A stretch of DNA of 64,000 bases, from positions 40,721,106-40,785,105 of the forward strand of contig JAUJPP010000005.1 of the NCBI GenBank assembly GCA_030562195.1, read 5' to 3'. This DNA comes from Nipponacmea schrenckii (Eukaryota; Mollusca; Gastropoda; Lottiidae). Position numbers and translations under genes: made by a program. Shown piece by piece: positions 35,952 to 47,567 of this stretch (its first letter is position 1; each line of letters opens with the position of its first letter). A model generated the notes under the pieces. The model did no database searches. It worked only from the letters and a program-made list of their open reading frames with translations, and was not told the DNA's origin.

Positions 35952-36259
35952 CGAATAGAATAGAATAGAATAGAATAGAATAGAATAGAATAGAATAGAA
36001 TAGAATAGAATAGAATAGAATAGAATAGAATAGAATAGAATAGAATAGAATAGAATAGAATAGAGAAAATAGAATAGAGAAATTAGAATAGAATATAATA
36101 GAATAGAATAGAATAGATTAGAATAGAAATAGAAATAGAAATAGAAATGGAATAAAATAGAATAGAATAGAGAAAATGGAATAGAATAGAATAGAATAGA
36201 ATAGAATAGAATAGAATAGAATAGAATAGAATAGAATAGAATAGAATAGAATAGAATAG
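35952..36259 (-). repeat. (TATTC)n microsatellite, probable LINE 3' tail
   Basis: Two nearly pure pentamer blocks (about 120 and 80 bp) separated by about 110 bp of degenerate GAAAT/AGAAA units. On the minus strand it directly follows the 3' end of the LINE at 36,260-38,490 (ATAATAAACC then TATTC repeats). Confidence 0.9.
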
Positions 36260-38490
36260 GTTTATTATAGTGACATGTGTTCGGTTTATTATAGTGACAT
36301 GTGTTATGATAAAAACATAATACAAAATAAATAATATAATACAAACACCCGGCCTCGTGGATCTATAAGTCACTTAAAGCTTTGTACGTAAATTCCATGG
36401 CAGTTTGATTTTATATGGGATAATACAGAATATACAACGTGTTTAATATAATAATAAAGTACCCAATTAATATTCATAGATTGATAAAGATAAACAAATG
36501 GGAGATCAATATACATACATGCGTGAATTATTTAAATAATGTTTTTCGCCTGATTGCAAATGCGTGTGTTATATAGTTAGCACAAATTCTAGGATTTGAT
36601 AAGAGTTTTGGTAACATCTCATTATCACTTCTTTTGTTGTGGTTCACAAGATTCAATTTAGCCATTATATTTTGTCTTTCGTTGGTGTATAGGTTACAAT
36701 GGAGTAATAAGTGGTTTTCATCTTCAACTGCGCCCGTGTTGCATAATACACATTGTCTATCTTCTGGTTTTAAACCAGAGTAGCGCCCGGTTTCAATTCC
36801 CAAAGGGAGAACACCACATCGTAGTTGAGCAAGATGAGAGCGTTCAGTTTTACTTAGATTAATATTGATATAAGGTTCAGTTTCATACACAGAAAATATG
36901 AAATGAAGAAATTTAGTTCGACCACTCAGTTTTGTACAGAGTAAAAAGTTTCTTTTTCATATCATCGATATTACAGCTAAGTTTATTTCTGAATACTAGA
37001 TGACTTTCATCTACACTGAGAAATAATGATTTTATTTCAGAGCACCAGTTACCATTATCACATCCATAGTCATATTCAAACACATCCTTAAGTAAACTGT
37101 CAAACCGTATTGAAACCACTTTTTTCAACATATTTAACCATCGTTTTATATGTGGCGGTAGCCACCCATATCTCCGTTTAGTGCAGCTTTTAGTCAATCT
37201 AAATAAATTTAGATCATATTTTCGTTTCTTTTTTATTTTGATATACACACTCCATTATGATCTAATGAGATCGTTACCAAATGCGTGTACGACGAAAACA
37301 AAGTCACGTGATCTGTTGGCCAATCAAATGATAGCTTACTTAAAACGGGTGATCGAGACTACTTTCCCTGTAAGTTCAAAATGGCGGCTTTTGTTTACAC
37401 TGTCAATGCTAAATATTTAGAATCGGAACTAAACTTCCATTTCCAAAAGCCATTTTTTATAAATCGCAAATTCTGATGCAATCTGATATTGTACGTATGA
37501 TTTATGTTACTGTATAAAATGGCTGACCCTACATGTTGATTGACGGCTGTTTTTATTTGTGGATTTGGCTCATTCGTCTGACTCTAGACTAGGCTAGTCC
37601 TAGACCCGAAACTCAGGTGACGGCTTTTATTTTTTGGCCATTTGTCACTTTCATCAACCCAAAGACAATCTTAAGTAATCAGAACTACTTTGAGGTCAAT
37701 ATTTCAATTCATACAAAAATAATCTGCAAAATGCGATTTAGAAAATATTGTGTTTTTTGTTACCCTTTTGACAGATATATATTACCGTTTTGACTTTTTT
37801 TGTTTGTTACCCTTTTGACTTGTTACCGTTTTGACAGGTATTCGATAATATTGGCACTATAGATTAGTACTATAGTAGATTACCATGACAAATAATAGAT
37901 ACATTTCTTTATCCAGCGTTTGTAGGGATGGACATCAGTTCCAACGAGAGACAACCATCATTATTTCTCTTGCACAACTATGCAAATATCTTATGGCACG
38001 ATTTTGAATTTGCTCTACCTTTTGGAAATTTCTTAAAGCCCCATACGCCCGAGCAGTATTCTTGTATTGGGAGAACACAACTTCAAATAATTTGGTGTAC
38101 GATTTTATTCCAACGGATTTAAACCCATGTACTTTTGATATCACAGCACCTAGTGCACGACTTGCTGATTGTCATTTGGTGGCACAGTCAAGTCTTCAAA
38201 TAAAAGGCATTCGTCCATTATAGTGCCAAGATATTTATAAGATGAGACATATTCTATTGCGCCGTCGCCTATAGTGAATTTCGTCTTGCTTCTGGGTTTT
38301 CGTGTATGTCTGAAATGAACGATTGCTTATTTACTCGAATTAATGGATAGTCTCCCTTTAGTGCACCATTCACTAACGTAATCAAGCATGTGTTGTAAAT
38401 CAGATTCATTTGAAGCAAGAAGCATAATATCGTCTGCGTATAAGAGGACACTGAGATTTCTATTGTGAGGTCCCAAACACATTTAAATAT
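36260..38490 (-). mobile_element. Decayed LINE with reverse transcriptase YADD motif
   Basis: On the minus strand about 38,460-38,160 gives SVLLYADDIMLLASNESD, the RT catalytic motif, then SINSSK with an internal stop and SSYKYLGTIMDE. At about 38,140-37,905 is IQNRAIRYLHS. Frames at 37,248-36,913 and 36,890-36,528 encode the C-terminal region, the latter with a zinc-knuckle-like CVLCN..ENHLLLHC. 37,250-37,900 holds no LINE frame and may be an insertion or decayed DNA (it includes TTACCGTTTTGAC repeats). Endonuclease and N-terminal RT are absent. Several stops and frameshifts; inactive. Confidence 0.85.
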
Positions 38491-38814
38491 TTTCATTTTA
38501 GTCATTTACATTTTTACTATTATTTATTTATTTTTGTTAGTAATCAATATTTTGGGACAGTCTTTTGCTACCTTAAGCACAGTTCACCGGATTATGTTCA
38601 GTTGAGCATAACGTTATTTCCGGTCAAACTTATTGAACCTTTTTTATACCGAAACTCTCCGAAATCCTTGAAAATTATAGAAACCATGGTAGTAAACATA
38701 ATTTGGTAACTATATTTGTGTTTATTAGTTATTTGTGCATTGATTGATAATTTGCATTGAGAATGCCAATAGATAATAAGCTCATATTTGATATTTTCAT
38801 TGCTTAACAATTAT

Positions 38815-39825
38815 TTAACAATAGTATTTCTATATCGCTCTACAATTGATGTATTGAACACTATTTTAACAGTAGTATTTCTATATTACTCTAGAATTGA
38901 TGTATGGAGGACTATTTTAACAGTGGTATTTCTATATCGCTCTACAATTGATGTATTGAGGACTATTTTAACAGTGGTATTTCTATATCGCTCTACAATT
39001 GATGTATTGAGGACTATTTTAACAGTGGTATTTCTATATCGCTCTACAATTGATGTATTGAACACTATTCTAACAGTGGTATTTCTATATCGCTCTATAA
39101 TTGATGTATTGAGTACTATTTTAACAGTGGTATTTCTATATTGCTCTACAATTGATGTATTGAGTACTATATTAACACTGGTATTTCTATATTGCTCTAC
39201 AATGGATGTATTGAGTACTATTTTAACATTGGTATTTCTATATCGCTCTACAATTGATGTATTGAGTACTATGTTAACAGTGGTATTTCTATATCACTCT
39301 ACAATTGATGTATTGAGTACTATTTTAACATTGGTATTTCTATATTGCTCTACAATTGATGTATTGAGCACTATTTTAACAGTGGTATTTCTATATCACT
39401 CTACAATTGATGTATTGAGCACTATTTTAACAGTGGTATTTCTACATCACTTTACAATTGTTGTATTGAACACTATTTTAACAGTGGTATTTCTATATCA
39501 CTCTACAATGGATGTATTGAGTACTATTTTAACAGTGGTATTTCTATATCACTCTACAATTGATGTATTGAGTACTATTTTAACAGTGGTATTTCTATAT
39601 CACTACAATTGTTGTAGTGAGTACTATTATAACAGTGGTATTTCTATATCGCTCTACAATTGATGTATTAAGTACTATTTTAACAGTGGTATTTCTATAT
39701 CACTCTACAATTGATGTATTGAGCACTATTTTAACAGTAGTATTTCTATATTGCTCTACAATTGATGTATTGAGCACTATTTTAACAGTGGGATTTCTAT
39801 TTGCTCTACAATTGTTGTATTGAAA
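38815..39825 (+). repeat. 51-bp satellite array, about 20 copies
   Basis: Unit contains GTATTTCTATATCGCTCTAC, AATTGATGTATTGAGTACTA and TTTTAACAGTG. It is 17 codons long, which keeps a 291-codon hydrophobic frame open. Substitutions are spread across all codon positions, so it is treated as non-coding. Confidence 0.95.
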
Positions 39826-39829
39826 ATTA

Positions 39830-40250
39830 AAATTATGTTTTTACTGCCGAAGTGTATAATGTCAAAATAGGTAGAACTAATAAAGAAAATTGACAGAGAA
39901 TAAGATAATTTTCGTATTAGGAGCATGCAGATTGCAGATCCGGCATAAAGGCAACTCTGTTTTATTTTATTTGGATATTAACTAGTGTAGAATCATACAG
40001 TAGTCTATAACACAGCGAAGATTCGATGTTTAAAGTCTGATATAATTTACACAGTGTGTTTAAAATCTCCCGCCATCCTTCACCAAATCTGAGTCTAAAA
40101 TAATATCTCTGCTGCGAGTTTAGATCTCTCTTCCCTCGGAGTCTGGGTTCTGTATTTAACATTGTTGGTGTTGGAACTGAAATTAATAAGCAATATCATC
40201 ATTAAATCACTTTATTAGAAGAAAAAAAATATGGAGAGGTGTAACTACCA
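39830..40250. other. Intergenic, nothing recognised
   Basis: A minus-strand open frame at 39,962-40,162 has no recognisable domain. Confidence 0.4.
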
Positions 40251-40254
40251 TCTA

Positions 40255-40845
40255 GTACTAAGTTTGTGATATCAGTTAGCAGAAAGTTGACGTGGACAAC
40301 CAACAACTACTTAGTTTGTGATATCAGTTAGCAGGAAGTTGACGTGGACAACCAACCACTACTTAGTTTGTGATATCAGTTAGCAGGAAGTTGACGTGGA
40401 CAACCAACAACTACTTAGTTTGTGATATCAGTTAGCAGGAAGTTGACGTGGACAACCAACAACTACTTAGTTTGTGATATCAGTTAGCAGGTAGTTGACG
40501 TGAACAACCAACAACTATTTAGTTTGTGATATCAGTTAGCAGGAAGTTGATCGTGGACAACCAACAACTACTTAGTTTGTGATATCAGTTAGCAGGAAGT
40601 TGACGTGGACAACCAACAACTATCTTAGTTTGTGATATCAGTTAGCAGGAGTTGACGTGGACAACCAACAACTACTTAGTTTGTGATATCAGTTAGCTGG
40701 AAGTTGACGTGGACAACCAACAAATACTCATCATTATTTGTATATCAGAGTATACAGAAGTTGGAGAGTGAACTACCATTAGAATACTTAAGTTTGTGAT
40801 ATCAGTTAGCAGGAAGTTGACGACGTGTACAACCAACAAATACTC
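40255..40845 (+). repeat. 52-bp satellite array, about 10-11 copies
   Basis: Unit contains ACTTAGTTTGTGATATCAGT, TAGCAGGAAGTTGACGTGGA and CAACCAACAACT. A diverged unit at 40,728-40,790 precedes the last copy. Confidence 0.95.
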
Positions 40846-41311
40846 ATGTCATTATTTTGTAATCAATGACGTTATCACACACTTAGTTGGATTTGCAGGA
40901 ACTACGGGCGTTTGATTAAAATTTGAATGATGTTAATTTGTTGATATCAATCTCTCCGATATACATACACAGTTTAGAAAACCGCTGTACAAATTCTTTA
41001 AAAACTATATTTACACAAGCATCAACGCGATATCATGTCGTTTCAATGCAAGGTGAATGATTATGTAGAATTGTTCAATAATTACTATCTTATCCTTTGG
41101 GTAAACATTACACTGGAGAAAAAGTATTCATCGCTTAATGCAAAAGGCGTACGTAAAACCCATCATTTGTAATTTTGATTTTTTTTACTCACCTTGCAAA
41201 GAGACGAAGTCCGTCAATGAACACCATATACAGATTATTATTAAAATCCTTGTAACCATGATTGAGATACCATAGACTTCTTATAACCTAGGTTAACACT
41301 ACTGACTTTAA

Positions 41312-41420
41312 GCTTCGGTGTTAAAGTTAGCTTCAGTGTTAAAGAAAGCTCTGGTGTTAAAGTAAGCTCAGGTGTTAAAGTAAGCTCTAGTGTTAAAGTA
41401 AGCTCTGGTGTTAAAGTTTG
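41312..41420 (+). repeat. 18-bp minisatellite, about 6 copies
   Basis: Unit GCTCTGGTGTTAAAGTAA with few changes. The minus strand reads as an LTLTPE-type repeat, a by-product of the unit length. Confidence 0.9.
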
Positions 41421-41559
41421 AAACTGTTTATATACCAAGCCCAAGAAGGATATCCTGAAGTTTAAGTTTGTTGATTTTCGATGTTTACTCAAACCCAGAT
41501 CTCGTCATTAATATACTGAGATTGTTAGATGATTTAAGTTAAATATCCCTCGATAGTTG

Positions 41560-41700
41560 GAAATCGCAAAAAAGAGTAGTCTCATGCCTCTGTCCCGACA
41601 AAATTTCTCTCATTGCATTCTTGATGGCTTTGTCCGTATTATAAGTCCATTAGGTACAGGAGACTAGGACGAAAAACTCCATTCATTTTATTTTCTCATT
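41560..41700 (+). mobile_element. SINE family 1, 3' portion
   Basis: TAGTTGGAAATCGCAAAAAA, GAGTAGTCTCATGCC, TCCCGACAAAATTTCTCTCA and GTCCATTAGGTACAGGAGAC, ending GACGAAAAACTCCATTCATT. Confidence 0.75.
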
Positions 41701-41799
41701 TCGTTAGTTTTTAATTAAGGAATGAATAGGTCATGTTATTATATTAGTGTGTAATTTCCTTGTAATCTGTTATATATTATACATTCTGCCTCGAAAATG

Positions 41800-42045
41800 T
41801 CGTTCAGTGATGAAGGTCGGAGGGACTGACAAAGAAAAGGCGTCTAGTCGTTCGGATGGGACAATAAACCGAGGCCCCGTGTGCTAGGCTGTGCACGTTA
41901 AAGATCCCTCGACAGTTGGAAATCGCAAAAAGAGTAGGCTAATGCCACGGTCTTTCCCTCATTACACACTGCATGGCTTCTCGGTTTTTATTAGTCCACA
42001 ATGTGCAGAAGAGTAGGTCTTGAAAACTCCATTCATTTTATTTCT
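41800..42045 (+). mobile_element. SINE family 1, body and tail
   Basis: Begins near GTCGGAGGGACTGACA and CGTCTAGTCGTTCGGATGGG and runs through GATCCCTCGACAGTTGGAAA, TCGCAAAAAGAGTAGGCTAA and CATTACACACTGCATGGC to a tail AAACTCCATTCATTTTATTT. The 5' part overlaps the head-bearing copy at 20,690-20,980, which ties the pieces into one family. Confidence 0.8.
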
Positions 42046-42609
42046 GTGTCTTTGTTGATAGGTGTGAGAAATGGTTTTTCCTATGTACATATAGTTTATT
42101 AGTTGCTTCCAATGTAAACTTTATAAAATGTTGGGCATGTCGTAAAGTTTTCACCTTTAGCTAGTGATGAAATCAGTTATTCAATATTATTGAAAAAAAA
42201 ATCACTCGCTTTGTAAATATTAGCGCTTGAAACGTAATGTCCTGTTTTTTTAGTCTAAGATCTAAAACGGAACTCGGCAACGGAACTTGCCGGAGATTGC
42301 CGAAAGAAAGATTTAATTAAATATAATGAACGGTAACTTTTCTACCTGTTGAAGATGAGTCGGCAAGCTAATTGTTTGATCAATTGGTTTTTCATCTGAA
42401 TAAATGTATAATTCATATTCTCTTGAGTTTGAAGACAAAGTTTCGGTGTAGAAAAGATTGCGTGATATCCGGGTAACTCAAACCTATACTCAAACAAATA
42501 TATTCATGTGCCTTGACGTCTGGGAAAATCTTACCAAATTTTCGTATCAATATAAATATTAAAAAGACGTGGGTTTATAAATAATGTGAAAGAAAGAAAT
42601 ATATTCCAC

Positions 42610-42920
42610 TGTTCTTTATATGGAACAACATTCTACATCTTTTTCCAGAAATCTCGTTGAAAACTTTCTAATATGTGACACTCATGAAAGCCTGGCCAAA
42701 ACTTTTTTCCGAACAAAAAATTGAAAATAGCATAACCATGAAAATCTTAAACTGGTCACAATTAAATTCCAAATCTAGACCACAATAACTAAAAAAAATT
42801 GGCATGCACAAACTTCAAGAAAGAATATTTTTAAAAATAAGACGGTCTACATTCGTGTAAAATCATTAGCATAAAATGTTTGGTGAGAATCTTTAGTGGA
42901 GTTTGGCCGTAGAAATTACA
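42610..42920 (+). repeat. Dispersed repeat copy B
   Basis: Matches 33,775-34,130: CATGAAAGCCTGGCCAAAAC, CATAACCATGAAAATCTTAA, AGTTTGGCCGT. About 70% similar by eye, boundaries uncertain. Confidence 0.5.
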
Positions 42921-42975
42921 TACTTAAAAAGTAATAAATTACTTAACAACACAACACTAGTAGGCCTAAGCACAG

Positions 42976-43080
42976 TTAAAGGGAGAGCCTTGCCACCCAT
43001 ACTGTGTCTTAGATAGGACATAAAATGGTCAATATGAGTATAATCAGTGAACTAACCTGGTGTCATAAAGTAAAATAATT
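42976..43080 (+). mobile_element. Left end of TTAA-ended MITE family 1
   Basis: TTAAAGGGAGAGCC, then ATACTGTGTCTTAGATAGGA, CATAAAATGGTCAATATGAG and CCTGGTGTCATAAAG. The right end is not found. Confidence 0.6.
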
Positions 43081-43089
43081 CTCACAAAA

Positions 43090-44035
43090 CTAAGCAATTA
43101 TTGAAAAGTTTTTTTAATCAATTTATTTGTGGTGTTTCAACAATCAAGTTTTTTGTATTTATCGGATTATATGAGAATTCTATTATGTTTGTTGATCCAC
43201 CTTTCATCCACCTTACTGATACTATTATTCGACTCAGTTTTCTCTTCAGCTTATCAGTAATAGTATACACAGGTCAGTTGCATTTTGAGCTCTTTAAATC
43301 TAAACTTATCCGCGTTTGAAAGTTATTGAAGAACCGCCATTCCTTGACGAATAAACATAAATAAGACTATTTACATATATTCAAAATTCAAATCAACCCC
43401 GAAAACTACAAATCTGTACCTTTGAATAGTGTCATTATATTTCAAGAAACCCCATTTACATACCAGTTTAAATAAAACCCTTTATTCGATAAGTAGAAAT
43501 AAACACATTTGATCACGATATGAATTTCTATAGTATTTTTTACCATACAATAAAAGCTTTTTTAAAGTGTACATTTATTATAGGGTGGTGGCTGATCTGC
43601 CCTTTCAGAAAATACTATGTCTTCTATGGTTATAAAGAATTGTGAATCCGACTTTTCATCATATTTCCTGTTACACGGGTATTCTTTTCACCAACTATAG
43701 GCTTACTTGCTGATGGCTATCTTAACAATTGTATTTCTCCATGATTTAATGATTTAAGTAATTTATTAATTTTATTTTTCCCTTTCCCACAGGTATATCA
43801 CCACCAACAATTCTATTTTGGCCTAACTTGAACCATTTTGAAAATCTAAATTACTACTGTCGGGGGATGAGTAAACATCCTTAAAGCTGGTCTTGAGCAT
43901 GGACAAATCCTACCTCCCCCTCCATAGAAAATAAGAACATAAAATGGAGTAGGGTTGGGTAGCCCGCTCGCAGCACATGCACTGACGCTTTGGCAATTCT
44001 TTTTTTCTTTTTTTTTTTTCTTTTTTTTTTTCATA
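43090..44035. other. Intergenic, nothing recognised
   Basis: No gene supported. The frame at 43,101-43,319 lies next to the MITE end and has no domain. Long T tracts at 43,999-44,032. Confidence 0.4.
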
Positions 44036-44039
44036 TGTA

Positions 44040-44540
44040 TGTTTTGATGTCTGATCGTCTCATGCAGATGTACTTGTCTATTCCTTGGTTTTTGTGGTCA
44101 TGTACTTGATCGCAGAATGATGAATCTGTCCATTTTATACACATGTACTTGTGTATTTTAAAACTAATTGTACATTGAAATGATATATGGTTTTTGCTGT
44201 CATGTACTTGATCGCCGGAAGATAAATCTGTCCATTATTTACACATGTAATTGTGTATTTGAAAATAAATTGTACGTTGAAATAATACGTGATTTTTTGC
44301 GGTCGTGTGCATGGCCGCGGGAACTATATATTACATCCATTTTATAAACAAATTGTAGGTTGAAAATCTGTCCATTCATGCACATGTACTTGTGTATTTT
44401 TAAACAAATTGTACGTGGAGTATTGTATATTTATATGTGGTCATGTACTTGATCGCCGGAACATATCTCTGTCCATTTGATACACATGTACTTGTGTATT
44501 TTTAGTATTTCAGACGAATTGTATATTGACATATTATGTA
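44040..44540 (+). repeat. Tandem repeat, about four copies of a 105-125 bp unit
   Basis: Each unit contains GTCATGTACTTGATCGC, ATCTGTCCATT, ACACATGTACTTGTGTATTT and AAATTGTACGTTGAA. Copies start near 44,096, 44,205, 44,335 and 44,440. Confidence 0.75.
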
Positions 44541-44577
44541 TTTTCGATTTTATTTTCTTTTTTTTTTTTTTTTTTTT

Positions 44578-44667
44578 TTTTCCAATGTATTGCCCCATGG
44601 GCTGAATGTGAGACAGGACCATGTCCTTGTGTATTGGGCCTAATTCTGACCCATGTAAAATAAAGAG

Positions 44668-44700
<33 letters not shown>

Positions 44701-44702
44701 TG
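44578..44702 (+). mobile_element. Non-LTR retroelement 3' tail with (TTA)n
   Basis: CCAATGTATTGCCCCATGGG, GAGACAGGACCATGTCCTTG and TATTGGGCCTAATTCTG, then AAATAAAGAG and about nine TTA repeats. Same tail as 28,375-28,483. A T-rich tract precedes it. Confidence 0.65.
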
Positions 44703-44861
44703 TACAAAAAAAAAATGAAATTTTTTTACTCGTGTGTGTACGAGTAAACTCCTATGAGTGATGGAAACTCCTCGCACTTTCTCGCCTTCTTCCTGACTTC
44801 CTTTTTTCCCATTTCTAAACCTTCCTAACTTCTCAGACTTCTCGAGTCGGGTGTAGTTATG

Positions 44862-45000
44862 GCCGCAGTTGGCTTCCATAATATGGCCTAAACTATTTTG
44901 TCACAAGAAGCCGGAAGTACATATAGCTGCAGTCGGCTTCCATAATATGACTCAAACCATTTTGTCACAAGAAGCCGGAAGTAGATATAGCTGCAGTCAA
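44862..45000 (+). repeat. Two copies of a 67-bp repeat
   Basis: Unit: GGCTTCCATAATATG, CAAACCATTTTGTCACAAGA, AGCCGGAAGTAGATATAGCT, GCAGTC. The same unit recurs at 45,696-45,797. Confidence 0.85.
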
Positions 45001-45134
45001 AATGGAAAAAGGTAGGACATTTCTTTTGAATTAAGGTAAGATAGTAATATTTTGCAAGTTGACAACATGACAACTATCGTGGTCAAATTTTAACCATTCA
45101 TATTATAGGACGTAGGGTGTTTGATAGATAACAA

Positions 45135-45240
45135 TAATATTTATCAAGGATAACAACCTAGGTTCACAGTTTTTACAACATGAGAACCACATTAAAACGT
45201 TAAATATTCTAGAAATATCATTATTTTCCTGAAAATTGTC
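45135..45240 (-). repeat. SINE family 2 tail next to an orphan 69-bp satellite monomer
   Basis: 45,145-45,175, in minus sense, reads GTGAACCTAGGTTGTTATCC, as in the SINE tail at 35,480. 45,176-45,240, in minus sense, matches the 30.2-31.4 kb satellite unit (TCAGGAAAATAATGATA, TTCTAGAATATTTA, AATGTGGTTCTCA) at about 80% by eye. Confidence 0.65.
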
Positions 45241-45351
45241 TTATTCACAAAATAATGTACATTATTCAACTTTCTACAGTAGCTCAGATACGACATAATT
45301 CACTTTTTATTTTGAATTTAAAACTTGAATTTCTTTATTTTGTTTTAATAG

Positions 45352-45430
45352 TGAAAAGTATATTCCTCTGTTTGATTGTTCTTACCGGCATTGGTTTTTG
45401 CTTTTACAACTTGACTGACAGTAGCGAAGG
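45352..45430 (+). other. Possible exon encoding a membrane segment
   Basis: Acceptor TTTTGTTTTAATAG at 45,351 and donor GG|GTATGT at 45,431 bound 79 nt. The open frame includes KSIFLCLIVLTGIGFCFYNL, a good transmembrane or signal-anchor helix, then TDSSEG. If the preceding exon ended in A, the join would create ATG. No flanking exons were found, so this is weak. Confidence 0.2.
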
Positions 45431-45593
45431 GTATGTTCATTCTTATTGGTATTCATTCGGGTGTTTTGTAGGTAACACTTTTCAAAATAGAATTTCACAT
45501 CCTTCTGTTCTTGAAATCAAATAAGCATAATCAGCCGCCATACAGTAGTAGTCTATAGAATATTAGCCATATACAGCGAATCTATTGTTTTAT

Positions 45594-45650
45594 TATGACA
45601 CCAGGTTAGTCTACTGACGATTATAAACTCACTTTGGTCAGCTTTAAAAT
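45594..45650 (+). mobile_element. Right-arm fragment of TTAA MITE family 1
   Basis: TATGACACCAGGTTAGTCTA, CTGACGATTATAAACTCAC and TTTGGTCAGC match the right arms at 23,085 and 32,875. Confidence 0.55.
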
Positions 45651-45695
45651 CAATATTTTGGTTACCCTTTGACCACATTGGGGTAATTATATTTA

Positions 45696-45797
45696 TGGCC
45701 GCAGTTGGCTTCCATAATATGGCCCAAATCATTTTGTCACAAAAAGCCGGAAGTAGATATAGCTGCAGTCGGCTTCCGTAATATGGCCCAAACCATG
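45696..45797 (+). repeat. One and a half copies of the 67-bp repeat
   Basis: GGCCGCAGTTGGCTTCCATA, ATATGGCCCAAATCATTTTG, AGCCGGAAGTAGATATAGCT: same unit as 44,862-45,000. Confidence 0.85.
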
Positions 45798-46098
45798 CAG
45801 ATGACGTCACGTCAATCAGTCGACCTTCTAATGCTGCTCTAGTTTTAGTGAATTTTATTTACGAAAAGTAGAGAATTTAGTTAGATTTTTATAACCAGTG
45901 TTTTTTCAATACATTCAAGGATAAGGAGGAACTGTAATCAACATCTATACAGTGATTATTCAAAAGATTTGTAAGTTTCAATTTGTGGTATGCCACCAAA
46001 GGCTTTCTTTTTCAAAGATGGCCTTGTTTGGTGACGTCATCTACTTGACGACGTCGTAAACATTTTGTACTTTGTTATTTTTACTTCAAATTTTCACA

Positions 46099-47530
46099 AT
46101 GAATGACAGTATTTCGAAGGAACTGAGTGATTTCCTGAGTAATATCTCAGACTCTAACTTTGACAGCGACAGTGAAATAGACTTTCCACATCTAAATTCT
46201 AAAAGATCAAACTATTCAACTCCATCTCGACCTACCAAGACTTTATCAACATCGACCAGCATTTTAAGTTTTGAAGGGAAAAACTTTATTTTGAACCATC
46301 CAGATTTTAATTTTGACATTGCAGACTATACACATTATACTAAATCAATAGTTATTTCATTTAATAAGGAAGAAACGTACAGACTTATACTTCAGTTTTG
46401 TTCAAACCGGTATTCCTTATTCAAGGATGACTTTTTAAATGGCCAAATTTTCAAAACTTTTGATTCGTCTTTGTCTCCTTCTAATCAATTAAGTACTACG
46501 TTAACATTTTACAACAAGAAAAATAAACTCCATGTTCAGGGTACAGACTGTTCCAGATGGATCGAGATTGTGTTTTCTAAGTTTATTCCATCTAATCCTG
46601 AAAAAAGTGACAATCTGGACAAGATTTCTGTGCCTAGTGTAAGCCAAAAGTTTTCTACTGTCGGAACTCAAACTTGTGAAGATGTCAATTGAAATTTTGC
46701 AACGCTCGTATCAAATCAACGACTTAACCAAGAAACTATCTGCGGTCTCAGCTCCGATACCAGTTCCAGTTCCCACTGTTAAACCTACTCAACCTATAAA
46801 TTTTGATAAAGTTAATGAAGCAAAACCTTAAAATATCAACTAAAGCCACTAAGAAAACTCATGATATTACAACTCTGCCCATTCAAAGATCCATCGCGTG
46901 TGCCGAAACCTTAGTCATTGGAAGTTCTCTTGTGAAGTTCCTTTCTTCGTTACGACTATCAGACAACTTAGGACAATATTATGTGTGATCGATACCAAGA
47001 GTGGATCGACAATCAGCGAACTTAAACCGAGATTATTTCAATAACTTGGTGAAACTACGTCTATCAAAAACATTGTGCTCTCTGTCGGGGGAAATGACAT
47101 AAGCAAGAAATTAGCAACTTTTCAACAATGTGTAAATGACTATAAGAATGTATTGAAGGAACTACTAATCAACTATAACGATATTAATATTTTTGTATGT
47201 TCTGTAATCCCTCGAATTAACCCTTTTAATTTCCAGATACGGTGCCAAAAATTTAACTATTTTCTACGGCAGTTTTGTCATGACAATAGATGTCATTATA
47301 TTAATATTTACGATTCTTTCATTTGTAGGTCCCCTCGTGAAGTTTTGGTGCAAGGTGGTATTCATTTAAATAATTTTGGAACTAATATTTTATCTCATAT
47401 TATTGTAGATTCGGTTGTCAGACAGAACAGAAAATCTAATCCTTTTATTTATCCTTCAAGGTATAACCCACAAGCATTAAATTGTATTTTAATTTCACTT
47501 TCAGCAACAGCCAGACGTCTATCTTACTAA
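46099..47530 (+). pseudogene. CR1-like LINE ORF1 with SGNH/GDSL esterase domain, frameshifted
   Basis: 46,099-46,692 is open (MNDSISKELSDFLSNISD..., 198 residues), an acidic, Ser-rich N-terminus of unknown fold. After the stop, the reading frame changes several times (about 46,690, 46,830, 46,985, 47,040). The later pieces form an SGNH hydrolase: block I-like ETLVIGSSLVKF (46,899 on), TKSGSTISELKPRLF, block III VGGNDISKK (47,081), IFVCSVIPRINPF, and block V GIHLNNFGTNIL (47,355). Esterase-bearing ORF1 proteins are known from CR1/L2-clade LINEs, where they are thought to help handle RNA or membranes. In GSS the usual GDS is changed. Broken, so not expected to make a full protein. Confidence 0.75.
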
Positions 47531-47567
47531 TTGTTTTAAACCATATAATATGTAGAACTTTTTAAAA

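Noticed and set aside
35871..36373. Two overlapping minus-strand frames rich in F, Y, S, I and L
   Set aside because: Readings of the (TATTC)n microsatellite.
38788..39663. 291-codon open frame with a 17-residue hydrophobic repeat
   Set aside because: Produced by the 51-bp satellite; no bias of changes toward third codon positions and no gene signals.
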